From NCBI GenBank assembly GCA_015227615.1, contig JAALGZ010000030.1, positions 369,122 to 433,121 of the forward strand: 64,000 bases of DNA, in the 5' to 3' direction. Each line of letters opens with the position of its first letter. Position 1 is the stretch's first letter. A program made the translations under genes and the position numbers. The notes beneath the pieces were generated by a model, which saw nothing but the letters and a program-made list of their open reading frames with translations, searched no databases and was not told the origin of the DNA. The stretch comes from Labyrinthula sp. Ha. Lineage: Eukaryota > Sar > Bigyra > Labyrinthulida > Labyrinthulaceae. Of this stretch, positions 9,944 through 20,684 are shown in pieces.

Positions 9944-11710
9944 GTGTCACATAATCAGAATACGTTAGAGGCCGAGAAAGATCCTGTAACTGGATTCAAC
10001 AACATCAGAAACAAACCAGACAATGAGAATCCAACTCATTGGGTTCGCAGGTCTGACAGAAAAGCCAGACCCACCCAGCTGTATTCTCCAAAATGGACAT
10101 CCATGACTAAAATGGCAGAGGAGCTACAGCTGGCAAACCCCCCTACCCTCATCTTATTTCAACTACAAAAGAAGAGAAACGATGTTCCAAAGAATTATTT
10201 CCAGATAAATAAAATGGTTGATTCGGATAAGTGGGAAAAGGCATATGACGAGGAGCTGAAGAAGTTGTCAACGATCGGTGGTTGTACTTTTATATCCAAA
10301 CATCTTATTCCAAAAGACACTGAAATACTTTCTCTTGTCGAACTTTTCTCTAAAAAATATGATTCAATAAAAAAAGATATGAGATATAAAGTCAGAATAA
10401 CTGCGAATGGAAAATTCTCAAAACCCCTCCAGCCAACTTACTCTCCTTTATCCAACTACGAAACTGTCAGATTTTTCTTTTCAAAAGCAGCAGCAGAAGA
10501 TCTATGTATCTTTCAGTTGGACGTATCAACAGCTTATCTTCATGCTTCACTAACAGCTCCAAGATATTATGTTTTACCTCTAAAGTATCACAGAAAAAGA
10601 GACAATTACCTATGGACCAGCAAAAAAGCCATATATGGACTAAAAGAGTCCGCTAGATGTTGGTATGACCTGCTGGACTCTCAGTTATCGAAGCTGGGTT
10701 TTGTGAGGGATATAATTGAGACCACAGTTTACAAATCAGTGGTAAATGGGGATCTTGTAATCTTGATCATTTATGTTGATGATGTTTTATTTTCCTGCAA
10801 GAACAAAAAGACTGGTAATGTCATATTGAAAAAATTACGAAAGCAATTCGAGATCAAACACACAGATGAGACAGAAAAATTCATTGGCATTGAAATCTCA
10901 AAATCTGAAAACTTCCTAACATTACATATGAAAAAATATATCGAGATAAAATCTGAAATTTTCGAGATTGAAAATTTTAAAAATACTGATTTGCCACATC
11001 AACCTGGCACATATTTCGAGACATCTGAGAAGATAATTGAACCAAAATTATTCCAATCACTAATTGGTACACTATTATTCGCTTCCCGAACATGCAGACC
11101 AGATATTGCATGGGCAGTCAACCGGTTGTCGGTTTTCGCCGCAAATCCGGGTATTGAACATTTAAGACAAGCCAAGAAGGTTTTAAAGTACTTATTTCAT
11201 ACCAGAGAATACGGGATACGGTTCCCGAGAAAAGAAAACCGAAATATGATAACCTTATTTGTAGACGCTAGCTGGAAAAATGTTCCGGCTGATCTCTCCA
11301 CAATAGACGGACACGTCATATTATGGAACGACGCACCGATACTATGGAAAACAAAAAGACAAAATCTAGTTGCTCAGAGCAGCACTGAAGCTGAGACGGT
11401 GGCACTGGCAAGAGGAGTTTGTAACTTAAAATGGATGCTTAATGTAGTAAACTTTCTCGAGATAAAAAATATTGACATAGGAATAAAGTGCGATAACCAA
11501 GGCACGATCAAATTGATGAGTGGCCAAACTATCTCAGGAATGTCAAGACACATTGAAGTTAAATATTTCTTTACCAGAGTCGTATTGAAGAAAAACAATT
11601 GGACCATTGATTATGTGGATGGTAAGCAAAATTTAGCAGACATCTTCACAAAACCTGTGGCAAGAGAGACATTCATTAGGATTAGGAACTGCTTAATAAA
11701 GAAGTTATAA
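9944..11710 (+). CDS. Copia-1 reverse transcriptase / RNase H
   Basis: A 588-aa intact frame. It holds the copia RT (RVT_2) signatures FQLDVSTAYLHA, AIYGLKESARCWYDLL and the catalytic IIYVDDVLFSC, followed by the connection (FIGIEI, RPDIAWAVNRLS) and RNase H (LFVDASWKN, AQSSTEAETVALARG, KCDNQGTIKLM, HIEVKYFFTR) and the usual tail LADIFTKP. This half of pol has no stop or frameshift, unlike the gag-integrase half. The annotated ATG is the first in frame; the real product would be a polyprotein from upstream. Confidence 0.92.
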   Translation: MSHNQNTLEAEKDPVTGFNNIRNKPDNENPTHWVRRSDRKARPTQLYSPKWTSMTKMAEELQLANPPTLILFQLQKKRNDVPKNYFQINKMVDSDKWEKAYDEELKKLSTIGGCTFISKHLIPKDTEILSLVELFSKKYDSIKKDMRYKVRITANGKFSKPLQPTYSPLSNYETVRFFFSKAAAEDLCIFQLDVSTAYLHASLTAPRYYVLPLKYHRKRDNYLWTSKKAIYGLKESARCWYDLLDSQLSKLGFVRDIIETTVYKSVVNGDLVILIIYVDDVLFSCKNKKTGNVILKKLRKQFEIKHTDETEKFIGIEISKSENFLTLHMKKYIEIKSEIFEIENFKNTDLPHQPGTYFETSEKIIEPKLFQSLIGTLLFASRTCRPDIAWAVNRLSVFAANPGIEHLRQAKKVLKYLFHTREYGIRFPRKENRNMITLFVDASWKNVPADLSTIDGHVILWNDAPILWKTKRQNLVAQSSTEAETVALARGVCNLKWMLNVVNFLEIKNIDIGIKCDNQGTIKLMSGQTISGMSRHIEVKYFFTRVVLKKNNWTIDYVDGKQNLADIFTKPVARETFIRIRNCLIKKL

Positions 11711-11853
11711 AAAGCAGAACAAGAAAAACCACAAATTACAAAAGATAGAAATAATAAAAGAAAAATGCAAAAAAGAAATAAAAAAGAAATAAAAAGATTA
11801 CAAATTTACATAACAAAGCTATGGAACTGAAAAGAGATATGGAAATGAGTGCA

Positions 11854-11987
11854 TATCAAATATATGCAGTTTTATATACTCTAGTGAAATAGAATACAAA
11901 TATTACACTACACTGTATTTTATATAGGAGCAGACTTTTAACCACTAAAAATATAAAATACAGAATACATCTTTATAGCTTTCAACA
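11854..11987 (+). repeat. Copia-1 3' LTR
   Basis: Identical to 7586-7719. It is preceded by the purine-rich AAAAGAGATATGGAAATGAG, the likely polypurine tract, and followed by GTACA and the resumed Ulp1 element sequence. Confidence 0.93.
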
Positions 11988-13036
11988 GTACAGAAAAACC
12001 TGTCAAAGCTGTTGGAAGTGTGCTACTAGTTGATGAACATTTTATTTTCATAGCTGTTCATTTAAAAGGGAGGTTGGGAAAGAAGGTTATAATATATGAT
12101 TCAATGGTTGGCAATAGGAAATATACCAAGTTGAGTTATAGAATTGCGTAGTTATGGCAGCATTTGTTTGTGAAATGGACAGAAAAGGTTGGTGGAGATT
12201 GGAACTATGAGGTGAAGGCATTTCAGGAGCAACAAGATTCTCACAACTGTGGAGTTTTTGCTCTCATTCATTGCTTGCAGTTTATGAATGTTACCTTTTC
12301 AGGGGGCATCAGAAGGGCTGGAGCTAAACCAGTAAAGGAAATGAGAGAACACTTGTTTGAATGGGAGAACCATCCTAGATTCAGAGCTGATGATGAGACT
12401 GTACTACAGATTGAATCAGTTACTGCTAAGGTGCACAATTTTGTAGAAAATGATGTTGTCAGAGAAGAAGAAGATGAGTCTGAGGATACCGAAACTAATG
12501 AAGATGATGAAGCAAATCCTACTGAAGATGGACAACATAATGAAGAAGACGATGAAGAGAACGTGCAAATGTCAGAAGATGAAGGTGGAAAATTCCTTGG
12601 GCAGCAAATGATTGATCAGAGATTTGATGATGTTGGAGCGTCAGGAATGGATATGATTGCTATGGATACTGAAGGGCAGCCACCTACTCCACTCAGTGAT
12701 GTTACAACAGTATTGGAGACACAAAATGATCTTCACCTGAGTGATATTACGACAGTTCCTGAAACTTAAGTTAAAAATAGTTAAGACTTAGCAGGTGAAA
12801 AAATAGATGAGGAATTAAACGATGGTGACGGAAGTGATAGTAGTAGCAGCATTGATTTCATGGATTTGTTAAATTCTGTTGCTGAAAGAAAAAATGTATC
12901 AAGAATTGTGCCTAGTGATGAGCAAGGCACTAATTTCGGTCGAGTAAGCAGTGCTAGTGATGAATTCTTCTACAAATATATGAATAAAATTGATGGTTTT
13001 AAGTTATATGAATGTGAGGTCTTTCTTATCTTCTGA
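11988..13036 (+). pseudogene. Ulp1/C48 protease core and acidic tail (copy A)
   Basis: Resumes the frame cut at 7585. His (FIAVHL) and Asp (IYDSM) come before an in-frame TAG at about 12149-12151; after it come Gln (FQEQQD) and the nucleophile Cys (HNCGVFALIH). The aligned position of the stop is Gln (CAG) in copy C1. A strongly acidic stretch (EEEDESEDTE, NEEDDEENVQ) follows, with two TAA codons at about 12767 and 12782, after which the frame stays open and Ser/Asp-rich (DGDGSDSSSSIDFMDLL) to a TGA at 13034-13036. All four catalytic positions survive, but the stops make a full product unlikely. Confidence 0.75.
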
Positions 13037-13109
13037 GAATTTTCTTATTCGTGAATATGTTTCTCAAAAGCAAACTCGATCTAAAAAAAAGAAAAAGATA
13101 AAGATAAAC

Positions 13110-13373
13110 ATGCCTAGACCAAACATTAATAGAAGGGCGTTCATAGAGATGCCTCGTCACAAGAATAATAGTCTATTATTTCTGAGAGACTTAATGCGGT
13201 ATGAAGTCCACGCTTTGAAAGACGCTGAATGGAAGAAGACTAGAATCAGTACTACAAGAACCAGAACACGTGACAGACAACTAGAAAATGCATTAGAGTG
13301 CATGGAAGTTGGAGAGGAGCACATAATCACGAAAGAGGCATCGGTAAGTGAAGACGGGATTGACAAATACTAA
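13110..13373 (+). CDS. small basic protein of the Ulp1 element (copy A)
   Basis: An 87-aa frame starting MPRPNINRRAFIEMP, with LLFLRDLMRYEVHALKDAEW and an Arg/Thr-rich middle (TRTRTRDRQ). Identical to the copy at 29758 and homologous to the one at 1869. The upstream in-frame extension to 12990 is rejected because similarity with copy C1 begins exactly at this ATG, after an A-rich leader. No known domain; function unknown. Confidence 0.6.
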   Translation: MPRPNINRRAFIEMPRHKNNSLLFLRDLMRYEVHALKDAEWKKTRISTTRTRTRDRQLENALECMEVGEEHIITKEASVSEDGIDKY

Positions 13374-13744
13374 GTTTCAAGAACACATAAAGATTTAAAA
13401 GCAAATAATTTGGGATTTCTGAATACCTTTAGATGTTTCCAGTATAAATATTTGTGAATGAAGATTTATGTTTTATGTTGTTCATGTAGGTTTAGGTATG
13501 AGTTAAGGGTGATTCCCCTCCTAAAGATTAAGGTCCTAATACAATTTTGGATATCTTACAACGGTTCCTTTCTTTTTCTTTTTTTCCCTTTTATTAGGTT
13601 AATAATTTGTTTCAACATTATTCTAATGCAATGATTTACGACAAAATAAAACAGAAGAATGATACAGTATTTGTATTTAATGATAGTTCGTTTGCTAATT
13701 CTACTTCAATAAGAAATGAGTTTTGAAATATGTATTTATCGGTC

Positions 13745-13989
13745 TGTCATATATGGAAATATTCGCTCCTTTTACGACATGGTATTTATTGAGTTTTACG
13801 TATTTATGGTAACCTGGCTTTGTAGCTAGGTTCCCGTTTTGGTTTTCATTATATTATATGTTATCATATCAAATATCGCATAAGTGTGTATAAGAACGAA
13901 GGAAGTTTTATTTAAGTTCTTAAAGAGTTATCTTATCACTTGTAACACGCTCCCTTTAACAAATCTCTCTACGTTTTCTAAACACAACA
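13745..13989 (+). repeat. Gypsy-1 5' LTR
   Basis: Starts TGTCATATATGGAA and ends CTAAACACAACA. It contains TTTAGTTCT-like AT-rich promoter sequence but no clear TATA box can be fixed. The end ACAACA is shared with the putative LTR of the relative Gypsy-2 at 50702. Confidence 0.88.
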
Positions 13990-14009
13990 ACTTAAATAAA
14001 TCCCGTTAT

Positions 14010-15779
14010 ATGTCTGACAACATAACAGGCAAAAGAGACGACAGATCCACCTTAAACGACTCATCTGAAGATACCAACCTTGGTACTTCATCGACTGACT
14101 CCCTCTTGAGGATCGCAAATTTTCCCTTCTTTGATTCTACGAGTTCTCCACCTCAAACGCATCGCCAACGAAAAGAAACGAATAAGAAAATCAAAAAAAA
14201 AACATCAATGGACACAAACGACTACCTAAAACAAATCCTCGAAAGGTTGAACCGACTGGAACTAGAGAATTCGGAGTTAAAGGCTAAAATGCAAGCCAGC
14301 ACTGGTCCTGGAACTTCTACCTTTTCTTCTAGTCCGCAAGTTTTTAAGCCTTTGCCACCTTTCAAAGATGGCTTCGGATCTACCATCTCTTCTGAAGATG
14401 GAGATCTGGAAGCTAAGATGCTTCATTTAGTTTCTTGTTGCAAGCAATTAAAAAATCACTACAACAAAATGTCAATTCTCAACAAGCTTCTGGCCGTAAT
14501 TCCAATGAAGATTCAAATTCAACTCAAACCTATCAAAGAAAATGATCTGGACAGCTACTTGGAGGCCATTGAAGCCTCATTTGATTCTGAATTATTAACG
14601 CTAGAAGCGCAGAATAAGTTGGAAACCTTCAAACTTATTTCAAATATGTCCTACTCAGAAAATCTAAAGATTTTCATGGGAGAAGTCCAATCTTTCAACT
14701 ACAAATGCTCACTTTCATTGAAAACGAAGCCCAGATCCTGGACTAATTTCAAAGCTACTACGCATTTCACTGAAAAAATATTGAAGCCTGGACATCTTAG
14801 AGCAAAGTTTTATCATCTCTGGAACGAGAAAATGGAAACCATGGATATAGAGAGTTGGACCCCTCTAACTCCACGTAATCTTCTCATGAAAGCGGAGTTA
14901 TCATCCAAAATGCTTGCATCAAGCTCAAACAACGAGAAAATCATGTTACAAGCGTCCCAGTATTCAGGTCCAAGAAGTTTACCAGCAATTAGGTACAGGA
15001 CCTGCTTCTCCTGCGATGAAAGAGTCAAACTTTTCAGATCGCAGCGCATGCGGGACGGACACCACTGTTCCAAGAAGGTGTCCTGTCCCATCTGTTCAAA
15101 GAACCATCTTGGTAAGCACCACGAAGCAGATGAAGCCATGTACAATAAAGGTCCTTCATCTAGCAAATCAAGCTCAATATCTTCCTCTAACGCTCAACAA
15201 TATAGTGTTTTTCGCTCAAAGACTGGACAAGGAGTCAATACAGTAATGCAACATTCAGTTACTGATAAGAGGGGTGATAATGTACCACCTCCTACTACCG
15301 ATAAGAAAGACATTGTAGGTTTAATGAAGGGTATTCCATCCGCCCCTTGGAGGGGTCCCGAAATAGAAATTTTTGGTGAAAAACGCATAGCTTTACTGGA
15401 TATAGGGGCCCATATGAATGCCATCAGTGCAAATTATTTTAAAAAGCATTATAAGAATGTCGGTAACTTGGAAGGTTATGAATGTACAGCTCAAAATGCA
15501 GATGGAAGTATAATCAAATCATACGGGAAAATCAGTATTCCCATAGTCGTTTCTGGATATGTTAAGATGATTGAATTTAAAGTTTTGGACGGGTTGCAAG
15601 TAGACATCATTTTAGGCATGGGTGCAGCAAAGAATACAGTTATTGATTTGGAAAGAAATTTATGGATTATTGACGGCGGAATTAAAGTCCCGCTGATTGT
15701 GCTACCCGCGGAAGGGGAAGTTTCAATTTGGTATCAGAATTTCAATCCCCTAACGTTACTCAGACCTTGTTTTACATAA
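14010..15779 (+). CDS. Gypsy-1 gag-protease
   Basis: A 589-aa frame from the first ATG after the 5' LTR (MSDNITGKRDDRST), 20 bp beyond the LTR end; the relative at 50718 starts similarly (MPEEQAVNISGKRDE). A Ser-rich N-terminus and a short coiled-coil-like stretch (LKQILERLNRLELENSELK region) precede a gag core. A Cys/His region (CFSCDER, HHCSKKVSCPICSKNHLGKHH) resembles the zinc knuckles of BEL/Pao-type gags more than the single CCHC of most gypsy elements. The protease motif is LLDIGAHMNAIS, with DIG in place of the usual DTG/DSG, and IILGMG marks the flap-side end. The frame ends where the pol frame starts in the -1 phase. Confidence 0.8.
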   Translation: MSDNITGKRDDRSTLNDSSEDTNLGTSSTDSLLRIANFPFFDSTSSPPQTHRQRKETNKKIKKKTSMDTNDYLKQILERLNRLELENSELKAKMQASTGPGTSTFSSSPQVFKPLPPFKDGFGSTISSEDGDLEAKMLHLVSCCKQLKNHYNKMSILNKLLAVIPMKIQIQLKPIKENDLDSYLEAIEASFDSELLTLEAQNKLETFKLISNMSYSENLKIFMGEVQSFNYKCSLSLKTKPRSWTNFKATTHFTEKILKPGHLRAKFYHLWNEKMETMDIESWTPLTPRNLLMKAELSSKMLASSSNNEKIMLQASQYSGPRSLPAIRYRTCFSCDERVKLFRSQRMRDGHHCSKKVSCPICSKNHLGKHHEADEAMYNKGPSSSKSSSISSSNAQQYSVFRSKTGQGVNTVMQHSVTDKRGDNVPPPTTDKKDIVGLMKGIPSAPWRGPEIEIFGEKRIALLDIGAHMNAISANYFKKHYKNVGNLEGYECTAQNADGSIIKSYGKISIPIVVSGYVKMIEFKVLDGLQVDIILGMGAAKNTVIDLERNLWIIDGGIKVPLIVLPAEGEVSIWYQNFNPLTLLRPCFT

Positions 15780-16359
15780 ACGAATATGCAGAAGATAATA
15801 TTTATCAGTGGAAGAAGTTGAAAAACAAAGAAGACAACGAGATTGATATAAACCAAATTTTTGAAGAGTTAAGTGAAGATGTCAATCAAAGAATTAGAAA
15901 CGCCAAGGATGTAGCTCAGATCAAATCAATCAATCGACAGGCATCGTTGATTAAATCGATCGTTAAGGCACATCCTAGACTCTTTTCAGAGTTCAAAGGT
16001 GGAGCCTTAAAGGTAAAACCTCTTGAAATTATTTTAAATCAAGATCCTAATTCAATTAAAGGAAAATTTTCTAAGGCTAAACCTCTTAGTTTCAAGGAAA
16101 TGGAGATCGTGAAAAATTGGTTCAACAAAGGACTTAAAGAAGGTTACTTAGAGCCTTCACAATCTCAATTTAGAAGTTCAATTTTCCCAGTTGCAAAATC
16201 TTCAACTTTCAATAAAGATGGATCAGAAAAGAAAAATTGGAGAATTATCACTCCATTTTTCAACGTCAATAAGTACTTGAATGTCAGTGGACAAGGACTT
16301 CCCTCCCTCAATGATATCAAGGGAGCATTAGCGAGCTCAAAATTATATTCTACCCTAGA
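15728..16359 (+). pseudogene. Gypsy-1 reverse transcriptase, N-terminal part
   Basis: Overlaps the gag-protease frame by 52 bp in the -1 phase, so a programmed -1 shift or a one-base deletion joins them. It carries the RT entry motifs KPLSFKEMEIVKNWFNKGL, FRSSIFPVAKS, WRIITPFFNVNKYL and SSKLYSTLD. The frame is cut at the start of the hAT element; it reads 13 bases of transposon before a TAA at 16370-16372. The relative at 53040-53280 shows the same block. Confidence 0.85.
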
Positions 16360-16530
16360 TAGGGTTCTTTAACGGTACGGTATGACCGTTAGTTACCGGT
16401 AAAGATTTTGTTAACTCTGCTTACCGTTTTTACCGGTAAGCAAAATTTTAGTCTTAACGGTTAACAAAATTACCGTAAAGTTAACGGTAATTTTGTTAAT
16501 TTTGCTAAGTAACGGTACGTACTGGTATAT
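16360..16530. repeat. hAT left end: TIR and subterminal TTACCGGTAA array
   Basis: TIR TAGGGTTCTTTAACGG followed by GTTAGTTACCGGTAA, TTACCGG and further ACGGTAA copies separated by TTTTGTTAA-like spacers. The same vocabulary appears at 20685-20824 in mirror order. Confidence 0.85.
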
Positions 16531-17009
16531 TTTTGGGAAATTCAGCAAACACCAAATCTTCTCTTTCTGTTCAAAGTCAAAACCAAACAAGTCCAGAAAA
16601 AACCCTTGTGCGAACAAAAAAGGTAGTGCAAAGAGAAGTAAAAGTAGGTTTCAAACAAGAAGAAGGATAATTTGCTCCTCGAAGGTGCAAAACTAGCTTT
16701 CTTCTACTTGTTGGAGATTTTGGTGAGCTGCAATGTCTGGGAGAAGTGTTTGACTGAGAGGAAAAAAGCTAAAATTAACTTAAAGTAGAAGAAATCGGGC
16801 AAATGAACTGAAAGGACACTAGAGTAATGTTTTTTTTAAGTACAATTTTAGGTTTTCTGTGATAAATTTTCCAAAATTGGTCTAATTTTTATTAGTTTTG
16901 GACAGAAAACAGGTAAAAATTAAGAAAAAATATTTTTCAACAGTTAAAAATGGGAGAGAACCTGCGCTAACAGGTTAAAGAACCCAAAAAAACTTATTAG
17001 GTAACCTTT

Positions 17010-17530
17010 CTAGAGCTTCATCCACTCTCTTGCATTCATTCTCATCATAAAAGTTTCATCAGACATGTTCTCTTTACCTCTGTATTCAAAACGACCATGA
17101 GAAAAGGCTCTTTCAGAGCTAACACTACTCGTTTGAATAGCCAAAAACTTTCTAGCGACCTTTGCAACCGTTGGAAACCTCGGTTCAGCATTTTTCCACC
17201 ATGCCAAAATGTCAACATTTCCCGCAACGCCGTCGACATCCAAGTAGCGCAACAACTCTCCACGGCTTGGCTCAATGTTTTTCACTGTTCTTGAACTTTG
17301 TACATCTTCAAACAACAAGCTAAAATCCAACTTGCTCTTCTTCAAAACTTGAGTCACTGGAACATCATCATCTAAACTCTTGGCCTTGTCCATCTCTAGC
17401 ACCACTTCTTCAACAACATCCTTAAACTCATCATTTTCTCGAGGAGCAAAAAGCTTACACCTCTTGTCTAAAAGTGATGCGATCTTAAAAATGCGTGCCT
17501 GTTCAACTACATCCGTGTACTTTGGAAGAT
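17010..17530 (-). pseudogene. hAT transposase C-terminal fragment (dimerisation domain)
   Basis: The minus-strand frame contains the hAT C-terminal dimerisation signature: DILAWWKN, RFPTVAKVARKFLAI and SSVSSERAFSHGR. The same frame stays open upstream to about 17530 (YTDVVEQARIFKIASLLDKR, matching the usual LDxR segment) although the first in-frame ATG lies inside the domain. The catalytic RNase H-like core, DDE residues and BED zinc finger are not found in the remaining 3 kb, so the copy is non-autonomous. A second minus-strand frame at 17507-17791 may hold a frameshifted trace of more upstream sequence. Confidence 0.8.
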
Positions 17531-20500
17531 AAGAAATGAAGATCGAAGAGCTAGTGGGAAGAAGAATTTTACAAAAGTAGACACTATTGAAGAGGTCATG
17601 GCTTCCAACATTCGATTAAAGGTATGGGGAAATAAATTATTTGGTTGATCATTTCTTAGCTTTTTTTTTGCTTGGATTGACAGTAATGTAATGTTGAGTT
17701 TATTGGAGTACAAGTGAAATATCAACATATCAAAAACTAGGAGAGTTTTTAAATAGGTTAAGCATAGAGTTGTAACATATAAATACCTCAATTAAAATTA
17801 GTACATTTTCTTTTTAAAATGATACCAACCACGTTTTATAAAAACAAGAGCAAGGTATTTAATTTGTAAAAACAAAAATATCACTTTTTTTTCATAAATA
17901 CGTCAGAAAAATGACCACATAACAACCTTTTTTCAAAAACTAAAACGTAGATCTTCTTTAATTTATGATGGTGTTCTTCATGTCAATTTATATATGTTCT
18001 TAATTATTTTATCATATGTAAAAGTTAAAAAAATATATTTTTTCATATAAGAATTTGCAATACTATGACAGAGATTTGTATAATTAAAACCGATAAGACT
18101 TCAAAATTAAAATTTTTCCTTTCAAAACTACTTAAAATTGATTCCAGATAAGGTTAGAGTCAAAGTTCTTAATATTTTCCCCATTAGAAGTTCACTTTTG
18201 GCTATTTTAAAGCTGGGTTTGGAGTAAAGTTAAATTAACCGAAATAACTATTGCTGAGTTTAATAGGGAAGTTCTTGGAGTTTCCTCAAACAAAACTCGG
18301 AGGTACCCTAAATCATTAATACCTCTCGGTGACTACCATTTCTCATGATGTTTTGTCACTTGTTATCACCCATTCAGGAATATTGGACATTTAAGGGTAT
18401 CCTTTTTCATATTTTCCAAGATCTTAGAAATAGGATACATTGTTATGAAGTCTATACAGAATACTCCAATTCTCAAACAAAGTTGTTTCTAGACTTAAAT
18501 TAACCCGTTCTTTCGACTAGTGAGGTCTGTTTGGGCTCTAGACGAGTATTTCTAGAGGTATTAGACGGATTGAAGTAGATAAAAACAGCATTTTAGCCCA
18601 ATATCGACTTTTCTTTAAAAAAACATTAAAAATATCCTAAAAAGCAGAATTAAAGGTTACACGTCATGTATTTTAGTTGTTTGGGGCTACCTAGTACAAG
18701 AATTTATGGGATTATAGCAAAACTGAGTGATTTCGTTCTTTCAGATGTGCAGATTTTGAACATTTGACTTTTCTGAGTGAAGTTTAGCTTAGTTACAATT
18801 AACTAGAGAAAAAATATCCTGATAAATGGTTTAAGAGGTCAGATATAGTGAATCCTTAGGGTTTGAGAGCAATCAGATCATCTATAGAGTTGTTCTTCAT
18901 GATGTTACGTTTGAATGTATGTTTTTTTAGAGATCTAAAAACTTAGTGAAAAGGACCCTTAAAATTAGCCTTTTTTAGGGTTTAAACTACTCATCCTTAT
19001 CAAATACCCTGACAAAACACATGATTGGAAAGGTTTTTTTAATTTGAAACACATTGTGGGTGATAATATTGTATTTGAGGAAGATTTCGTGACAAAAAGT
19101 AACAAATACTATATGCGTTATTTTTAGTAATCATGGTTTTTTTATGCTTTATATTGTTTTAATCCTCTAAATTTTTATGTTAGTAAGTACTAGGCTCAAT
19201 TTTCAATATTTTTTGAGCTTTGTAGAAGAGTCAAAGAGGTATTATTGCGTTTATGGCTATTATACTGCATTTCTGAAAAAATCCTTGATAAAGTTTCCAA
19301 CACCCCGTAATAACAAAAAGATTAAAACACTATTGTTTACTACTAGGTAAAAGTTAAATATAAGACCTAATGTTGACAGTTTACAGAGGTGGTGTAACCT
19401 TTGTCTTCATTGTTTTCTGATCGATATAAAATGGATGTGCCATATTTTGGTGATATTTTGCGTTCAACATGAATTTATTCTTTTAATATCCTATATTGTC
19501 TTATATGAAATAAAATATATTTAAAAGAGCTTTCCAAAACTATGCTATTTTTTTCATAACTCAAAAAATTCACTGAGAAATAATATTTACAAATATTTAC
19601 AAATTCATCTAAAATACAGGATGATGTGAAAAGAACAGACTAGAAAATTATCTTTCAGTCCTCAAACACAAAAAATTTAAAAACCAGCTGTTAGAAAAAA
19701 TTCTTAAGATAAGATTCATAGCTTTCAATAGTGCTTCAAATAAAAATTAGGCGAGATATAAGAAAAACAAAAATATGGTTTGAAATTGACCAATATTCTA
19801 GAAACATAGAAATACGTAGTTTGACCCTAGTATTTCCACGTAAAAGAAAATATAAAAGCTATAATATCCTGGGAATTAATATTTAAAGCATTTTAAAATT
19901 TTATTTGGTTTAAAAAGACAAGGTATTGACTGAGAGAAATATCTTTTACTGAGGAAAATCTTCCTATACTAAATCTTGCCTTGATATCCGGATATTAAAA
20001 CGAACATAACTCGTGATTAACTTCTTACGAAACCAAATTCCTTTTTTTGAGTGCATGGAAATTAAAATGTCTTTTAAATGATGTATTATAGCATTTCTGA
20101 AAAGGAATTTAAGCCAAGATACAAGCATTTCTATATGAACATTATGGAAAACTTTTGCTATCGCGAACAAATATATTTTATTTTCAGGAAGTTAAAATTA
20201 GTTTAAGTTATTTAACTTAATTTATCATATATGCTATTGCAGAGAGCTTTATGAATATGTATCTGAATTTTAATGAAACCAATTTTCAGCCGAGTTAGTT
20301 GGATTTCATTGGATGGAGTCATCATCCGTTTCGCTGTTGTTAAAGCACCCCTGTTTATTGTTCTTAACGTTTTCAAATTCAATTGAATATTAAAGAAGTA
20401 TAGTATACAAACAAAGAGCTTTCCAATGATGTAAATTAAGTCTCGTAAATCCCAATCCTTGCTTAGTTATGTTTAATATCTTGTCTGCCCTTGTAGAAGG

Positions 20501-20684
20501 GTTCTGCGGAAATGACGGGCCCAGTCCATAATGATTATACTAGTAACAACTTTAATGTTGCATATTATCTGGTTGGGATAGTTGGAATAGATCCGAGACA
20601 TAATCCATATATCGCGGCTTCGATTCCTGATGAAATCCTGTTACTTCTTCTGGAAGTACCATGGCACAGTTTTAGGTAACCCAA
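17531..20684. other. hAT interior with no coding potential
   Basis: About 3.1 kb of AT-rich sequence with no open frame beyond about 94 codons and no recognisable domain. It should have held most of the transposase; what is there looks like old decay or unrelated filler. No internal repeat was noticed. Confidence 0.5.

Larger units (their letters stand above)
7586..11987 (+). mobile_element. Ty1/copia retrotransposon Copia-1 (recent insertion, damaged ORFs)
   Basis: Two identical 134-bp LTRs (7586-7719, 11854-11987) enclose gag, protease, integrase, reverse transcriptase and RNase H in copia order. The 5-bp duplication GTACA flanks it (7581-7585, 11988-11992), and copy B at about 28635-28640 preserves the empty site (AAGTACAGAAAAACC). 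Identical LTRs mean a recent insertion, yet the coding part carries frameshifts and stops and an integrase deletion. The LTR starts TATC rather than the usual TG and ends CAACA. Confidence 0.93.
5367..13744 (+). mobile_element. Ulp1 repeat element, copy A (split by Copia-1, cut by Gypsy-1)
   Basis: Positions 5367-7585 and 11993-13744 match 26420-30394 (copy B). From about 5587 onward the match is near-identical; the first 220 bp are only about 85% alike. Copia-1 interrupts it at 7586-11987 with a GTACA duplication, and the right side is cut by the Gypsy-1 LTR at 13745. Contents in order: boundary motif, a leader with short frames (5484-5756, 6351-6611), the Ulp1 frame, an acidic tail and a small basic ORF. 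No transposase or terminal inverted repeat was found, so the class is unresolved. Confidence 0.65.

Noticed and set aside
12990-13109. Longer start for the small basic ORF (127 aa)
   Set aside because: The extra N-terminus overlaps the end of the acidic tail and is not conserved in copy C1, where similarity starts at the internal ATG.
16360-16376. Telomere-like TAGGGTT at the hAT ends
   Set aside because: It occurs once per end, is part of the TIR, and is not repeated in tandem.
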